A DNA stretch of 64,000 nucleotides from Physcomitrium patens (lineage: Eukaryota; Streptophyta; Bryopsida; Funariales; Funariaceae), in the NCBI RefSeq assembly GCF_000002425.4, contig NC_037265.1, positions 7,572,850-7,636,849 of the forward strand, in the 5' to 3' direction. Within the stretch, counting starts at the first letter, position 1. Each line of letters opens with the position of its first letter. The notes below the pieces were generated by a model that searched no databases, was not told where the DNA came from, and worked only from the letters and a program-made list of their open reading frames with translations. This document shows, piece by piece, positions 22,420 through 33,013 of the stretch. The position numbers and the translations under genes were made by a program.

Positions 22420-23643
22420 TCAGAATATATCCCCTACGTCTTTGTCCAGTTCGTCTTCGTCACCTTCATTATCCAAATCACTTTCATCTTCTTGCTGCGG
22501 AATCTCTGTACCTTCATTAAGGTCTTCGATATTCATCTCTGTGTGTCTTTGTTTAAATATTTTTATTGGCTTCCCTGCAATTGGTATTTTCAATTTTGTA
22601 CCATCTAACTCCCGTAATGAGTAAGTCGCATTATCATGAAGAGTTGTTACCACATATGGTCCAAACCAACGTTTTGAAAATTTCCGCAAAGTACTATGTT
22701 GATTATCCAGACTATTGTCATAAACAAGTACCCAGTCACCTTTCTCGATTGCTTTTGGTCTCAATCGATGTTGCTTATCGAATCGCGCCTTGTTTTGTAA
22801 CCTTGCTCTTTTTAACCTTTCCAATGCTATCTGGACATCTTCCGTTCTTTGCTCCAATTGTCGAATCCTAATAGCCAGAAGTTCTTCTCTTGTCAATCCA
22901 TCTTCCCATGGTAGCATACTCCAAGTAAGTACCTTTTCTTCAATCGGCATAATTGGTTTTTGACCTGTCATAAGTTCTACTGGCATATATCCTGTCACCG
23001 AACTATGTGTTGTTCGATCAGCCCATAATGTAAATGACAAAAGCCGTGGCCACTCTTTAACTTTCCCATTACAAGCTTTAACCAATGCTTTCATAATCGG
23101 TGAGTGACCACGTTCGCTTTTTGCATTCCCTTCTGGATTATAAGCAGTAGTCAGTGATAGTTTAACTCCACATCTTTCAAAGAACTTATGAGCTTCTTGT
23201 GCATTTAATTCTCCACGATCTGCAGTGATTTTTCCTACGCACCCGTAACGGCAAATGACATCTTCAAGCAAAAACCTACAAATCCCCTCTGTAGATTTTG
23301 TCCTCAATGTTCTTCCTTCTACTTGATTTGATAAATCTTCACGAGCTAAAACCAAATATCTCATCTGCCATAACCCAACCGACATAATAACCAAATCAAC
23401 AACCCATTAAAAATGAATAGTCAGAGGATACATAGGATGAAGACCATCTCGATGTCGGATATTAGAATATGATTGACAGATTTCACATGACTCTACAAAT
23501 GAGAGCACATCTCGATACATATTTTTCCACCAATATCGTTCCTTGAGTTTAGCAAAAGTAGCCTAGATTCCTCTATGCCCTGCCCATAAACTATCATGAA
23601 ACTCCTTTAATAATTTTAGTTTTTCTTCCCTTTTGCCTATCAC
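22420..23643 (-). pseudogene. pol: D pol, 3' part: integrase
   Basis: In element order: a zinc-binding region near 23600-23480, then a core with ITADRGELNAQEAHKFF (second Asp) and TAYNPEGNAKSERGHSP (Glu region, written NPEGNAKSERGH where most Ty3/Gypsy have HPQTDGQTERVN). A C-terminal RWFGPYVVTTLHDNATYSL is the GPY/F module, and it ends with an acidic tail (QQEDESDLDNEGDEDELD). There is no chromodomain. It would insert the DNA copy, and this integrase presumably determines the 4-bp, CG-centred target. Confidence 0.8.
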
Positions 23644-25818
23644 TCATTGTGGCATCCCAATTCCTTTCTTCGGTCTCTTCCATAAGAATCCATCTCGGAG
23701 TAAAAATCCATATGCTTTTTTTCTTATTTGTTTGAATTTTTCTGTAGACCAATTCCCCTGCTTAGACAAGGTATTCAAATAATGACCAATATCCAATAAT
23801 TCTCCTTCATAAGATTCTTCAAGAAATAGCTTGTCTTCTCTGTTGAGATTTGATATTGAATAGAATTTCAATCCGACATCATCAATGTCTTCAACCATTT
23901 CGTCCTCCCTCTCGTATCTTGCTCGAGATAGCATGTCTGCTACTAAATTGTCCTTTCCAGTTACATGCTTAAATTCCGGATTTAGTGACTTAATATAAGC
24001 AATCCATCTCAACATTGCAATATCTGGCATTGAACAGTTAATAATCATTTCAAGCAATGGCAAGCAATCTGTTTCAATTACTACTACTGCCCCACTCAAA
24101 TAGTCCTTTTTAGCTTTCATAGCCGAAACGACTCCCCAAAGTTCTCTTTTGACTTGCGAATATGCACGCTGACGAATACTTAAAACTTTAGCCCCAAATC
24201 GAACTGCAAATCTACTCCCATTCCAATCATCTTGACCCACAGCCCATCGAATGGCAATTGCACTAGCGTCTACAGTAAGAATCACTGGTCTACTGCACTT
24301 ATAATCAACCTTCCTCAATATTGGAGGTGACATCAATAATTTCTTCAATCTTTGCATTGCCTGAATATGCCTTTCTTCCCATTCAAATCGGTAACCCTTG
24401 CGTAATAGTTCATATAATGGATCCGCTATGTGAGTAAAATGAGGGATCCAGATTCGATAAAATACACATGCACCCAAAAACCTGCGAACCTCTGTTAAAG
24501 AACCACAATCCTCTTTCATCCTTCCAATTGCATCAACTTTAGTCGGATCTGGTTTTCTTCCGTAAGATCCGCATAAATGTCCAACAATTACAACCTCTCG
24601 CACTTCAAATACGGACTTCATACCCGATAATGTAAGATGAACTTCTCCAAGCCGAGTTAAAATCTTTTCACAATCTTGTATATGATCAACAACATATCTG
24701 CGACACCCCCTCGTATCTAAAGTTTCATCCTTGTCTCCTTCTCTGCACCCTTTTATAGGAACATCATCCAGAAAAGGCATAGTCTTTTCCGGAATAAAAT
24801 CTCTCAATACCTTATTCATCCCATTCATCATATGCGCAACTGAGTTGGTCGCGCCTTGAGGAAGAGTGGACATTCTAACCAATCCAAGCGGTGTCCTCAT
24901 CGTTGTCATATCTCTACTTCCTTCGGCAAGTTGAAATTGATCATAACCTGAATACAAATCATCCATTGAATAGATCGCCCTTCCAGCAAACGCCTCAGCA
25001 AATTCATCCACAATAGGTCCAATTCCTGCATTCCTGACAGTTACAACATTCACCGGCTGCATAACTTGAATAAACCGCAGTGACCCATTCTTCTTAGGTA
25101 CCGTAAACCATCGACTAGAATACGTCGCAAATGAGGGTTCCAATATTTTCATCTTCATCTTTTCTTTTAATAATTCCACCAATTTAGGTAAATCTATCCT
25201 TGATACTGGAATCGGTCTTAGATTCCAACGTACATGCAGTACAGTGAAGATAACCATAGGTGTTATAATATTCCGATCCACACATCCAATTTCATAAGAT
25301 TTGAAGGCAAATGATCTACTTTGTTTAGCCAACATCTTTTTGAAGCAAGTAATTTCTTCCGGCAATAAAGAACCATCAGAATCAATCTTCAATTTTTCAA
25401 AAGTCTCTTTAGTAAACTGATGTCCAATACTCATTGGATCTCTTAAACTTGCTTCTTTTGATGCTTCTCCCATTTGTTCCTTAGAATCTTCTGGTAATGC
25501 TCCGACAACAGGCTTTACCTTCTTATCTGCCGTTTTATATCTCGTCTCTATAGTGACTTCTGGTGCTTGAAAAGATTCAAGTATGGTATAAACCTCTCTC
25601 GAATGAATCTCAACAATCTTATCATGATCCCCTAATCCAATAGGTGTAATCAATTCCAATGAATCTTCCAGTCCATTTTCTTCATAAACACCTAAAATCC
25701 TCTCATCATCTTGCAATGTACCTAACTTGCATAATTCTCCTTCAATATTATATAATCTTTTTCTTTCTTTTCTTTTAAAATCATCAACTTTCTTATACAT
25801 AATATTTCCATTCTCCAA
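23644..25818 (-). pseudogene. pol: D pol: reverse transcriptase and RNase H (FLDD type)
   Basis: One continuous 724-residue frame. After a lysine-rich start and a connector come the RT lead-in (GHQFTKETFEKLKIDSDGSL, about residues 130-150), fingers (SSRWFTVPKKNGSLRFIQ), MDDLYSGYDQFQLAEGSRD, LPQGATNSVAHMMNGMNKV and the catalytic box MPFLDDVPIKG, with FLDD in place of the usual Y-x-DD. HLCGSYGRKPDPTKVDAI and EVRRFLGACVFYRIWIPHF follow. RNase H has LTVDASAIAIRWAVG, KRELWGVVSAMKAKKDYLSG and VIETDCLPLL, then HVTGKDNLVADMLSRA. The family is Ty3/Gypsy-like but well apart from the C elements. Confidence 0.88.
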
Positions 25819-25979
25819 AATACCAATAAAACTCGCATCAAAGGCACCTTCATCTCGCGAGAGTACCTCCTCTTTTGTACCTCCATAATCTCGCTTTATA
25901 GTGGCACCTCCCCAAAATCCTTAAATCCTTCAACAATCTTTGGCAATGGTTTCTCCCTCAACCTATCTCGATTTCGTTC

Positions 25980-26384
25980 ATGGTTAAGAGGTACTGTTAG
26001 AAATTATACAGCATTCCTCCCATCTTCGCTATGTACCTTTGCATAAGCAGAACCATCGTTAAGTACTTTTATTTCCATCCGTATTGTCATAATATAAGGT
26101 TGTCCTAAAATCAACGGATAAGACGTTGTATCTTGAACAAAGAAATGTTGCTCCATTGCAACATCTCCAATCTGAATTTTGACATCTGGACAAGCTCCAT
26201 ATAATTCGCCTCATGTATTATTAGCTGCTCGTAGTGCCCATCCATGTTCCATATCAATTGGCCATTTTTGCTTCTTATAAAGATTTTTAGACATAAGATT
26301 TATTTTAGAACCATAGTCGACTAAAGCAACAATTGGTTCCTCTATATCTCCTACTTTCACCAATATCTCAGTAGTTGCCCTTGC
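25980..26384 (-). pseudogene. D aspartic protease region
   Basis: It aligns with the clearer protease of element G (7605-7255). Recognisable pieces are a GSKINLMSKNLYKK-like start, WPIDMEHGWAL, GDVAMEQHFFVQDTTSYPLILGQPYI and IKVLNDGSAYAK. It lies between the connector and pol. It is not fully open in this copy. Confidence 0.65.
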
Positions 26385-26909
26385 CTAATGCTTTCGAATA
26401 TAATGGCTCAAAGTTTCCATTTCCTTATCACTATAATCTTTGAAATGTACTCGTTGATTATATCCATTCTTTTCATTTGTTGGTTGCTTGTAACCAATAT
26501 CAACCTCTTCTTCGTCTTTATATATCCTTGCATCAATAGCATGACTCATTCCAGTTTCGCCCATTAATTGCCTCTTTCGCTTAATGCTGTCAATGATAAC
26601 ATCATGAAACTCCTTCTTTGCAATTTTCAAGACTTCTTTCAATGTGAATTCCACCTTAGCGTTTAATATACGTTCTTCCAACACCCCTTTCAAATTTGTT
26701 GCCGCTTCAATGTCAGAAAGTAGCTTATAAGCAATTGATTTGCCCTTATCTTTTGTCTCCATTGTTTTTTCTCCCAATGATGCTGAGATATCCTTTACAG
26801 GCAATTCTTGTGAAGCTGCCTTCTGAGCCTTGTCTCCTTGAGTTTGCCTCTTAAAAGAATTTCCTTCTCTAGTATCATCAAAATTTCCTCGTCTTTTTTC
26901 TTCCATCAA
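26385..26909 (-). pseudogene. D gag-protease connector
   Basis: A 174-residue charged linker (KRQTQGDKAQKAASQELPVKD; AKVEFTLKEVLKIAKKEFHDVIIDSIKRKRQLMGE; ending DKEMETLSHYIRKH). Its FTLKEVLKIAKKEFHD stretch is a predicted helix conserved in G and F. The residues just after lead into the protease. The function is unknown; similar linkers in Ty3-like elements join nucleocapsid to protease. Confidence 0.6.
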
Positions 26910-26984
26910 AGCTTCATGTTGGCTCTTAGGAATATATGCATGAACTGAAAGAGACTCAACAGGATCCTCCCAACCTGTTGCACC

Positions 26985-28292
26985 TCATATTGTAGCTGCA
27001 GTTCTCAATAACGCTTCTCGAGGTAATTTCCCTTCTTGCATTGTAGAAACGGCAAAAGCCCAAAACTCACTAGTTTCCGTACTTCCACCAATTTCATCAT
27101 CTACTCTAGCACCATAACTTGCACTTTCTCGTACTACTGTTTCATGCTCTTTTAAGTAATCTTGAACCAATGCTCTCATTCCTCCCTTGCCAAAATTGGT
27201 TTGAAGAAGATCCTCCCTATCTTTCAATACTATCTTCCCATCTTTCCAGCAAATAATTCCCTGCCGTATCATATTATTAAATTCATTGCAATCTTTTCTA
27301 GAGTGTGAAGCATCATCACACCAAATGCATCTTTGTACATATCCTTGTTTTGAAACATTCTTCGAATTGTTTATAGAAGTATTCTCTTCAAGTCTTGCTA
27401 ATTTGATTTGAAGATCTCGCATTCCTCGTATAATTTCTTCTATACCCATATCTGCTTTCTTTGACAAGGATGTCGAAGGTTGAACTGTAGGAATTGTCGG
27501 TGGTGTTGTACGTACTGGAGCTTTGGGTGCTTGTACTGTTTTCAGAATATTGCTCCTATCCTTCCTCCTTTCTTTTTTTGTAAGCAACCCCACCGCATCT
27601 TCAACGTTCTTCCACTTCGTTGTTAATCCTTCATCTTCTTCTTTGTCTTCAAGAAGGGGTTCTAATTTCTCTTGCAATTCTCCATCAGCAGCTTGAAGAA
27701 ATAGATCAACTTTGTTCGGCTCCAATGTCAATTTTTCTACCTTCGATAATTGAGAGTACTGCCTCTCAAATTCCCTTAGTAGCTCTGTTGCTTGCAAATT
27801 CTTGTTAGGTCGTTCAATCCATCCCAAAAATAGCTTCTTAGTAACGCGATCAGCATCTTCCAAGAAATATTCGTCTTTCAATGCATGTGAAAAATCCTCT
27901 CATGAATTCCGACAATGATCCGTAATCGATGTAATGTGGTCCCTTATCTCCGGTATCGTGGCAAGTCCAAATAGTGCAACCATTTTCTTCTCAGAAACCC
28001 GATTTAATTCTATTTCACGAACATAACATCTTAAATACCTTGAAATATTCCTCCCATCAAATTGATCAATTTTATTGACCACTGCTTGCAATGCTTTGGT
28101 TGCCAAAGCTTCCTTTCGATCATTGCTTTGCTGTTGCTGCATTGACAATGAGAAGGCTTGAAACAAACTAGCAATAGACGGATCCATGTGCATACCTTGT
28201 CCTTTAGAAGACTCTCCACCAGAAACTTCTTCCAAAAATCCTTCAAAATTTTTATTTTTGTTTTTAATAAAAATAAAGATAAAATCAACCAA
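26985..28292 (-). pseudogene. gag: D gag with zinc knuckle
   Basis: The N-terminal part (28292-27900) has MHMDPSIASLFQAFSLSMQQQQ and KIDQFDGRNISRYLRCY. The capsid core follows (DADRVTKKLFLGWIERP, LREFERQYSQLSKVEKLTLEPNKVDLFLQAADGELQ). A helix resembling that of G (IRGMRDLQIKLARLEEN) and one knuckle, CIWCDDASHSRKDC (CX2CX4HX4C, near 27330), follow. The capsid core begins about 45 bases from the primer-binding site. Confidence 0.8.
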
Positions 28293-28317
28293 AATCTAAT
28301 ACCTTCCACCTCAAGCT

Positions 28318-28335
28318 TTCACGTCGGATTCACCA
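28318..28335 (-). other. Primer-binding site of D (tRNA-Trp)
   Basis: The minus strand reads TGGTGAATCCGACGTGAA, against TGGTGAACCCGACGTGAA expected from plant tRNA-Trp: 17 of 18 match. It is four bases from the 5' LTR. Confidence 0.88.
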
Positions 28336-28339
28336 CTTA

Positions 28340-29643
28340 TGTCGTATTACGTGCTTTCCTGCTCGAGAACGCACCGGGCGTCTGGCTGTAGAAGGTAGTA
28401 TGGAGATTCGCCGATAGTCAAGCAGTCTATCAGTTTTTGACTGCTGGAATATAAACGACTGCAACAACGTATCGTAAATCTATACGGATGCTCTTTGACT
28501 GCTTCTCGAAGTCTTTTTTTTTGCCCCAGCCGATAGGTCTCTAGACGTTACAGAGAACCCCGTACAACCCAAACTGTTAATCTTCAATACCCCTTTGTAC
28601 TTACGATCTTGTATCCACTGACTGTCTTGTTAGATTAACCCAATAAATTTCATTCACTCCGCATACTCAATCCTATAGACACTCCTTTAATCCTTCAAAC
28701 ACAGACGTAATTTGATTTTACAAAACAGTCAAGAGTATTCAAACCCACTTCATTTAAAAATCCCGATTCACCATTACAACACTGACTTCAGCAGCGATTG
28801 CCTCAGTCTTCCCAAAACTCTACGAAGAAGAAAAATCCAAATTCTATGTCTTTCCTTCCCCGACCCAAAGCATGAAGCTCCACTCTCTAATTCCCTTGAT
28901 CTTCAAAAACCTCCAATAAAACTCGAACTGGTAACCTTGCAAAAGCTTGAAAAACTAGCTCCCCCCCGATTCCCCCTAATCTTATCCTCCATCCTCTTCA
29001 ATCTTCCATCTTAGATCCGGAATTGGCTCCCGCCGTCAGAGCTTAGATCCAAAATTGGCTCACGTCATCAAGGCCTTCTCCTCCGTTTTTACCTTTAAGA
29101 GATCCATTTACCATAAACAACGTTCCCTGAAACGGCACAGAGAACAGGACAGCCCGAAACAGAATCGAAACCCCGTAATCGGGACCACATTAAGTCGCCC
29201 GACCAATTCAGGTCCTATGTTGGGTAAGATGCCCGTAGTAACCTGGATGCTCGCGTAATTGGGTCAAATTGGTCTTCGCGTCAGACTGGCTGAGGCCCGT
29301 AGTAAGACCCGGATTTTCCCGTAACTAGACTGCATAGGGTTGCCCCACCAATACAGGTCTCATATTGGGTAAGAGGACCCAGATTGGACTCTCGAAATTT
29401 GATCCAATTGGTTCTTCAAACCCGTCGTGTGAATTGGTCCTTCTCATCCTGCTAACTCCCGTTATTAGAATCGAATGGAGCATTTCAGTATGCCCCGGCT
29501 GACTATAACGGGGTGACTGAACCTGACCACTCAGTACTTGCGCTGGAGTTGGTCGATGCTCCGAATATTCGAGGTAACTGAATATTAATAAAATTTCCCT
29601 TCTTTTTTTTATTTTCACTGTATACTCGTGTTATTACACAACA
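28340..29643 (-). repeat. 5' LTR of D
   Basis: 1304 bp, starting TGTCGTATTACGTGC, nearly identical to 21054-22357 from about 250 bases in. The flanking TCGC at 29644 is the right copy of the target duplication. Confidence 0.93.
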
Positions 29644-29850
29644 TCGCCTCCTATAGAAGTAGATAATAATGAAGAATTTGAGGTGGAAGAGATATTAGAC
29701 TCAAGGCGGCGCCGAAATAAGTTGGAATATTTTGTTCATTGGCACGGATATGATATTAGTGAACGCACATGGGAGCCATCCAGGAATCTAAGAAATGCAT
29801 CAGCTAAAGTCAAAGTTTTTCATCAACGACATCCATCAAAACCAAGATGA
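29644..29850 (+). pseudogene. pol: C2 pol, last part: chromodomain
   Basis: The continuation of C2 pol after element D. It encodes IEVDNNEEFEVEEILDSRRR, a YFVHWHGYDISERTWEP block and a helix (ASAKVKVFHQRHPSKPR). The aromatic residues F, W and Y sit at cage positions, as in HP1-type chromodomains. It ends with the pol stop at 29850. Confidence 0.85.
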
Positions 29851-29944
29851 AAATCTCTCTTATAAAAGAGACAAGATTGAGGCAAGATAACATTCAATTT
29901 CCTATCCTTGTTTCTAACTTCTTTGCATTTGTGACGCTAATTAG

Positions 29945-30367
29945 ATGGAGAGCCAACAACTAGCGGATTCAACTCAAGAACCTTCGTTTACTGACCTACC
30001 GGACGAGACATTACGATTGTCACAACCTTCAAGATGACGCAATCGAGATGAAGATCTTCAAGAACGACATGTTCTTCCTCAAATAGATGGTGAGATACAA
30101 TGCGTTTGGTATCACGATTTTGGAAGGGACTCCCGATGTTTGGTGATTTTGCTAGAGGTAGGAACAACTCCTGATGACGTTCAAAATGTTCTATTTGAAG
30201 GAAGTTATGAAGAACTCAACAATGATCAAATAACTGGGTGGTCTTCTCGCCCTGGTATGGGACACTACCGATGGTTGAGAGGCCCTATCAATCATCTTCA
30301 AAGAGAACAGAGATCAGGGTATGTGGCGAATACAATTCGTTGCATCATAGATTTCCTCAACATATGA
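29945..30367 (+). pseudogene. Extra ORF (ORF3) of C2
   Basis: 423 nt, starting MESQQLADSTQEPSF 94 bases after the pol stop and in another frame. The C-terminal part reads EVGTTPDDVQNVLFEGSYEEL, RPGMGHYRWLRGPINHLQRE and ends IIDFLNI. It has the same start, stop and length as C1 10399-10821 and I 46436-46858. I know no homologue. It would need its own means of expression (splicing, reinitiation or a subgenomic RNA), which the sequence does not show. Confidence 0.6.
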
Positions 30368-30394
30368 TGACCGCTCCTCATGGAACTCGTCTCT

Positions 30395-30408
30395 AGAAGG
30401 GGGGGTAA
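30395..30408 (+). other. Polypurine tract of C2
   Basis: AGAAGGGGGGGTAA immediately before the 3' LTR. Confidence 0.88.
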
Positions 30409-30960
30409 TGTCACGGCCATAATCATGTAAGTTAATAATTACATATAGAAATAGGTAGAAGTAAGTAAAAGTAGATAAAAGTAAGTTAATTCTATAATAT
30501 TTAATATAGAAGCTTCCTAGAAACTTCCTAGACGCTGCTTTGACTTCATAGGTGTCTTTAATTGACTTTTTGGATTAGAAACGTGGTCAACAAGTTGGCC
30601 ATGTGCCACACATGTTGTTAGCTTGAATATCAAGCTAATTATGTGGCCCACACGTAGAAAAACTTGCCTTGTAAGTCAAGGCATGTGTCCCACAAAGTCA
30701 ACACATATTGGAGGTCCTATAGAACGTCGCCACGTAGCCCCTAGTTAGATAGTATATATAGAGACAAGAGTGAAGGCTTCTTCACTCTTGTCAACTCCTT
30801 TCTTGCTTCTAGTCCAGGTTCAAGAGTCTTTAGTTTCTTGTCTTGTGGCAATAGCCATTCTAGTTTCCTTTTAATATACCTACTTGTTTATATTTTGACT
30901 TATTATATCGAGATAGCCTTTTGGTGTATATTTTCCCTCATCGAGTCTTTGTCCTTGACA
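30409..30960 (+). repeat. 3' LTR of C2
   Basis: 552 bp, the same length as 15994-16545, with about a dozen differences by eye. It is followed by the right copy of the target duplication, CCAAC. Confidence 0.95.
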
Positions 30961-31150
30961 CCAACTTGTTGACCACGTTTCTAATCCAAAAAGTCAATTA
31001 AAGACACCTATGAAGTCAAAGCAGCATCTAGGAAGTTTCTATGAAGCTTTTATATTAAATGTTATAGAATTAACTTACTTTTATCTACTTTTATTTACTT
31101 CTACCTATTTCTATATGTAATTATTAGCTTTCATGATTATGGCCGTGACA
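30961..31150 (-). repeat. 5' LTR of C1, right segment
   Basis: It resumes with CCAACTTGTTGACCACG and ends GGCCGTGACA. It corresponds to 10168-10357 of the C1 3' LTR. It is followed by TTTTC, the target duplication of C1. Confidence 0.93.
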
Positions 31151-32316
31151 TTTTCTCACTCCAAACTTTAGAAAATCATAACCATTGATCTAACCGTTTA
31201 GTTTGTTTCAAATTTATAAGATAGGTTTAATTTATTCTTAAATTTTACTACAAAAAAAAATCAACCACAAATTCACTCCCGATCTTTTGGCATCTAAGAA
31301 ACCCTTGCAGACACTCCAAACCCTAATTTATAAGCACCGAAAAAACTATTTTCCTTATATCTCAAAAGCCCGAATTCCAAATATCATAAAACTTATGTAC
31401 AAAGTTTATTAACATGAAATTACACATTCCTTGAAATTTTGAGCCAAAACCTTGTCAAATTTCTCAAGGTATAGCTCAAGAGACAATCACTAGTAAATCG
31501 GTTTACTTACTACCCTTAGATTGCATGTACTGACTTCAAAATCCAATAACTCCTTCATCCCAACTTAGAATCCACTAAGCAGTATGCGAAAAGTATAGCT
31601 ACAAAAGTGCTCTCTCTAGTCATAGTTGCCGATCCTCAATTGCCATCTATACGCGTGCGTTATGCCCAAAAGAGTGACAGTAGGTCCAAAACTAACATCT
31701 TAACTTTGAGCGCCTATAACTTCTTCATAAAAATCCCAAATGACACAAAACTTGCACCAAAACCTTAACCAAAAACCTAAACCTTCTGATCTTAGCCTTC
31801 AAAGTTCGAATCTCCTGAGAAACTAACCCTAATCCCTAATATGGCCTCGGGCAGCCTCCTCAAACCCCATTGGTCATGATTTTTGACCAATAGGAACGGA
31901 GATTTTTATTTTTCATCTCCATTCATCTATATTAGTGCCCTAATTATTCCCTTTGCTACCAAAATCCTTCTTCAATCCTTTTTCTTATAAGATTTACATA
32001 ATTTATGCTCTAAACACCAAATAAAAGAACCAAAATAAGTTTTCAAATGTCACCAATGTCTAACAAAGGTGACTCTAAATATTTAGAAGTTACTATCAAC
32101 CAAAAGCAATCTTAAAAGCTACAATCAAAAGAAAATTAAAGTTATACAAATTCTATAGTAATCTTTTTAAACAACCTCTTCTTAAAGTAATACTCATATT
32201 ATATTCTACAACCAACTAAAATCTACTAACATGGCTCTCACCATGCTACTTAATAAATTATATATTAAGTACATAATTACATTATTTTCATATAGTAGCC
32301 GAACGACAACACGACA
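31151..32316 (-). repeat. 5' LTR of G, right segment
   Basis: It completes the LTR begun at 9632 (about 1.34 kb in all) and aligns with the reverse complement of 55169-56330 (G2). A conserved CATGGTGAGAGCCATG-type hairpin lies near its U3 end, at about 32230-32247. There are no genes; short frames in it are chance. Confidence 0.85.
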
Positions 32317-32319
32317 ATG

Positions 32320-33013
32320 GATGATTAATTCAGTTATTAGAAGCGGTTATTATAGGATTACGGTTAGAATCTGAAAATTAGTAGCAATTATATAGGAGTT
32401 GTAGAAGTTTGTTGGGGAGCCAGATTGTGTTAGTCATGAGCCGAGGTAAGCTTGGTGCTACCTCTTTGTGTTCTTGTTTCTTTGTTTTCTTTGTTGTTGA
32501 AGAGTAATGGATAGTTTCTGAATACTAAGAAGTGAGTCTGTGTAATAAATCAAAGATTGATTTATGAGTTATTGATTATGTTATTAGAGTACTGAGTGAT
32601 TGAATTATATGAAAAGTTATTGGAAGATTGATTATGGATGGAAGATTATGATTTTTGTTTATTGAGAGTTGTGTGTGTGTGTTTCGACAGAGGAAGTTTG
32701 TAATTACAAGAATTCTATGAATTCATATTGATTGGAGTGAAGTCTGTTATTCTTGAAATTGGATAGAATTTATTGAGTTTTGAGTGATCTTTTGAGAGTG
32801 CAAGATTGCACATTGTGATTATCAATTGATGAAGGAGTATTCTTACTGGGAGGAAGCATTGTAGTATTTCTTAGTGTTTTAGTGGTTCTGAATATAGTTA
32901 ATTAAGTGACCCTAACAAGTGAAACCCATGCACTTATTCTTTCCTAGTGTTCGAATTTCCCTATATAGGTTTATTCTGGAAGGAATTATAGAATAAGTAA
33001 AAAAATAATCACA
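32320..33013 (+). repeat. Solo LTR A2 (family of element A), diverged
   Basis: The plus strand aligns with the reverse complement of the element A LTR. Anchors are TAAGCTTGGTGCTACCTCT near 32450, a TTCTTGTTTCTTTG block, GACCCTAAC near 32906, TTCGAATTTCCCTATATAGG near 32950 and the AATCACA end. CAATG flanks it on both sides (32315-32319 and 33014-33018), a 5-bp target duplication. It sits three bases beyond the end of the G LTR and is old. Confidence 0.75.

Larger units (their letters stand above)
21054..29643 (-). mobile_element. Element D: tRNA-Trp-primed, FLDD-type Ty3/Gypsy element
   Basis: Minus strand, 8.6 kb, LTR to LTR. Each LTR is 1304 bp (21054-22357 and 28340-29643). The target duplication is 4 bp, TCGC (21050-21053 and 29644-29647), inside C2; the matching site in C1 is uninterrupted. 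In element order: tRNA-Trp primer site, gag with zinc knuckle, connector, protease, RT, RNase H, integrase with GPY module, polypurine tract. LTRs differ by roughly 2% by eye, mostly near one end. The youngest large insertion of the nest. It is largely readable, with a few breaks. The family is widespread in early plants as far as I recall. Confidence 0.93.
15994..30960 (+). mobile_element. Element C2: chromodomain Ty3/Gypsy element inserted in the C1 5' LTR
   Basis: Plus strand. It has two 552-bp LTRs (15994-16545 and 30409-30960) with TGTCACGG...CCTTGACA ends, and the 5-bp target duplication CCAAC on both sides. The internal order is self-priming site, gag, protease, RT, RNase H, integrase, chromodomain, ORF3, polypurine tract. 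The LTRs differ at about a dozen positions by eye (2-3%). It is the best-preserved copy of its family: about two breaks, plus the insertion of element D between the integrase C-terminus and the chromodomain. With C1 it forms a very large inverted repeat. Confidence 0.95.
9806..31150 (-). mobile_element. Element C1: chromodomain Ty3/Gypsy element (chromovirus)
   Basis: Minus strand. The 3' LTR is at 9806-10357. The 5' LTR is at 15627-15993 plus 30961-31150, split by C2. The 5-bp target duplication TTTTC is found at 9801-9805 and 31151-31155. In element order: gag with a zinc knuckle, protease, RT, RNase H, integrase with a GPF module, a chromodomain, a separate 423-nt ORF, a polypurine tract and the 3' LTR. 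The two 552-bp LTRs differ by roughly 4-5% by eye, more than the two LTRs of C2, so C1 is the older one, as the nesting also demands. It is nearly complete in parts but broken, with a handful of breaks besides the nested insertion. Confidence 0.93.
7190..32316 (-). mobile_element. Element G: tRNA-Trp-primed Ty3/Gypsy element, 5' part
   Basis: Minus strand. The 5' LTR (9632-9805 plus 31151-32316) is split by element C1. Next to it are a tRNA-Trp primer-binding site, gag with a zinc knuckle (9462-8566), a connector, and a protease (7605-7255). Element A interrupts it at 7189/7190, so pol and the 3' LTR should lie left of the window. Proteins and layout parallel those of D and F but are clearly more diverged. 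The flank after the 5' LTR is ATGT, compatible with a decayed ACGT target duplication. It is broken, older than C1, and holds C1, C2 and D inside its LTR. Confidence 0.8.

Noticed and set aside
28318-28335. A tRNA-Trp gene fragment
   Set aside because: Only the 18-nt complement of the 3' end is present, in the position of a primer-binding site; no cloverleaf can be built around it.
28712-29614. Frames of 67-100 codons in the D LTR, repeated at 21769-22332
   Set aside because: They lie in LTR U3/R sequence, are present twice because LTRs are paired, and are not conserved in F.
21054-29643. Reading D's target duplication as 5 bp (ATCGC)
   Set aside because: The extra A coincides with the last base of the LTR end. 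F, B4 and J exclude a fifth matching base, so 4 bp is the consistent reading.
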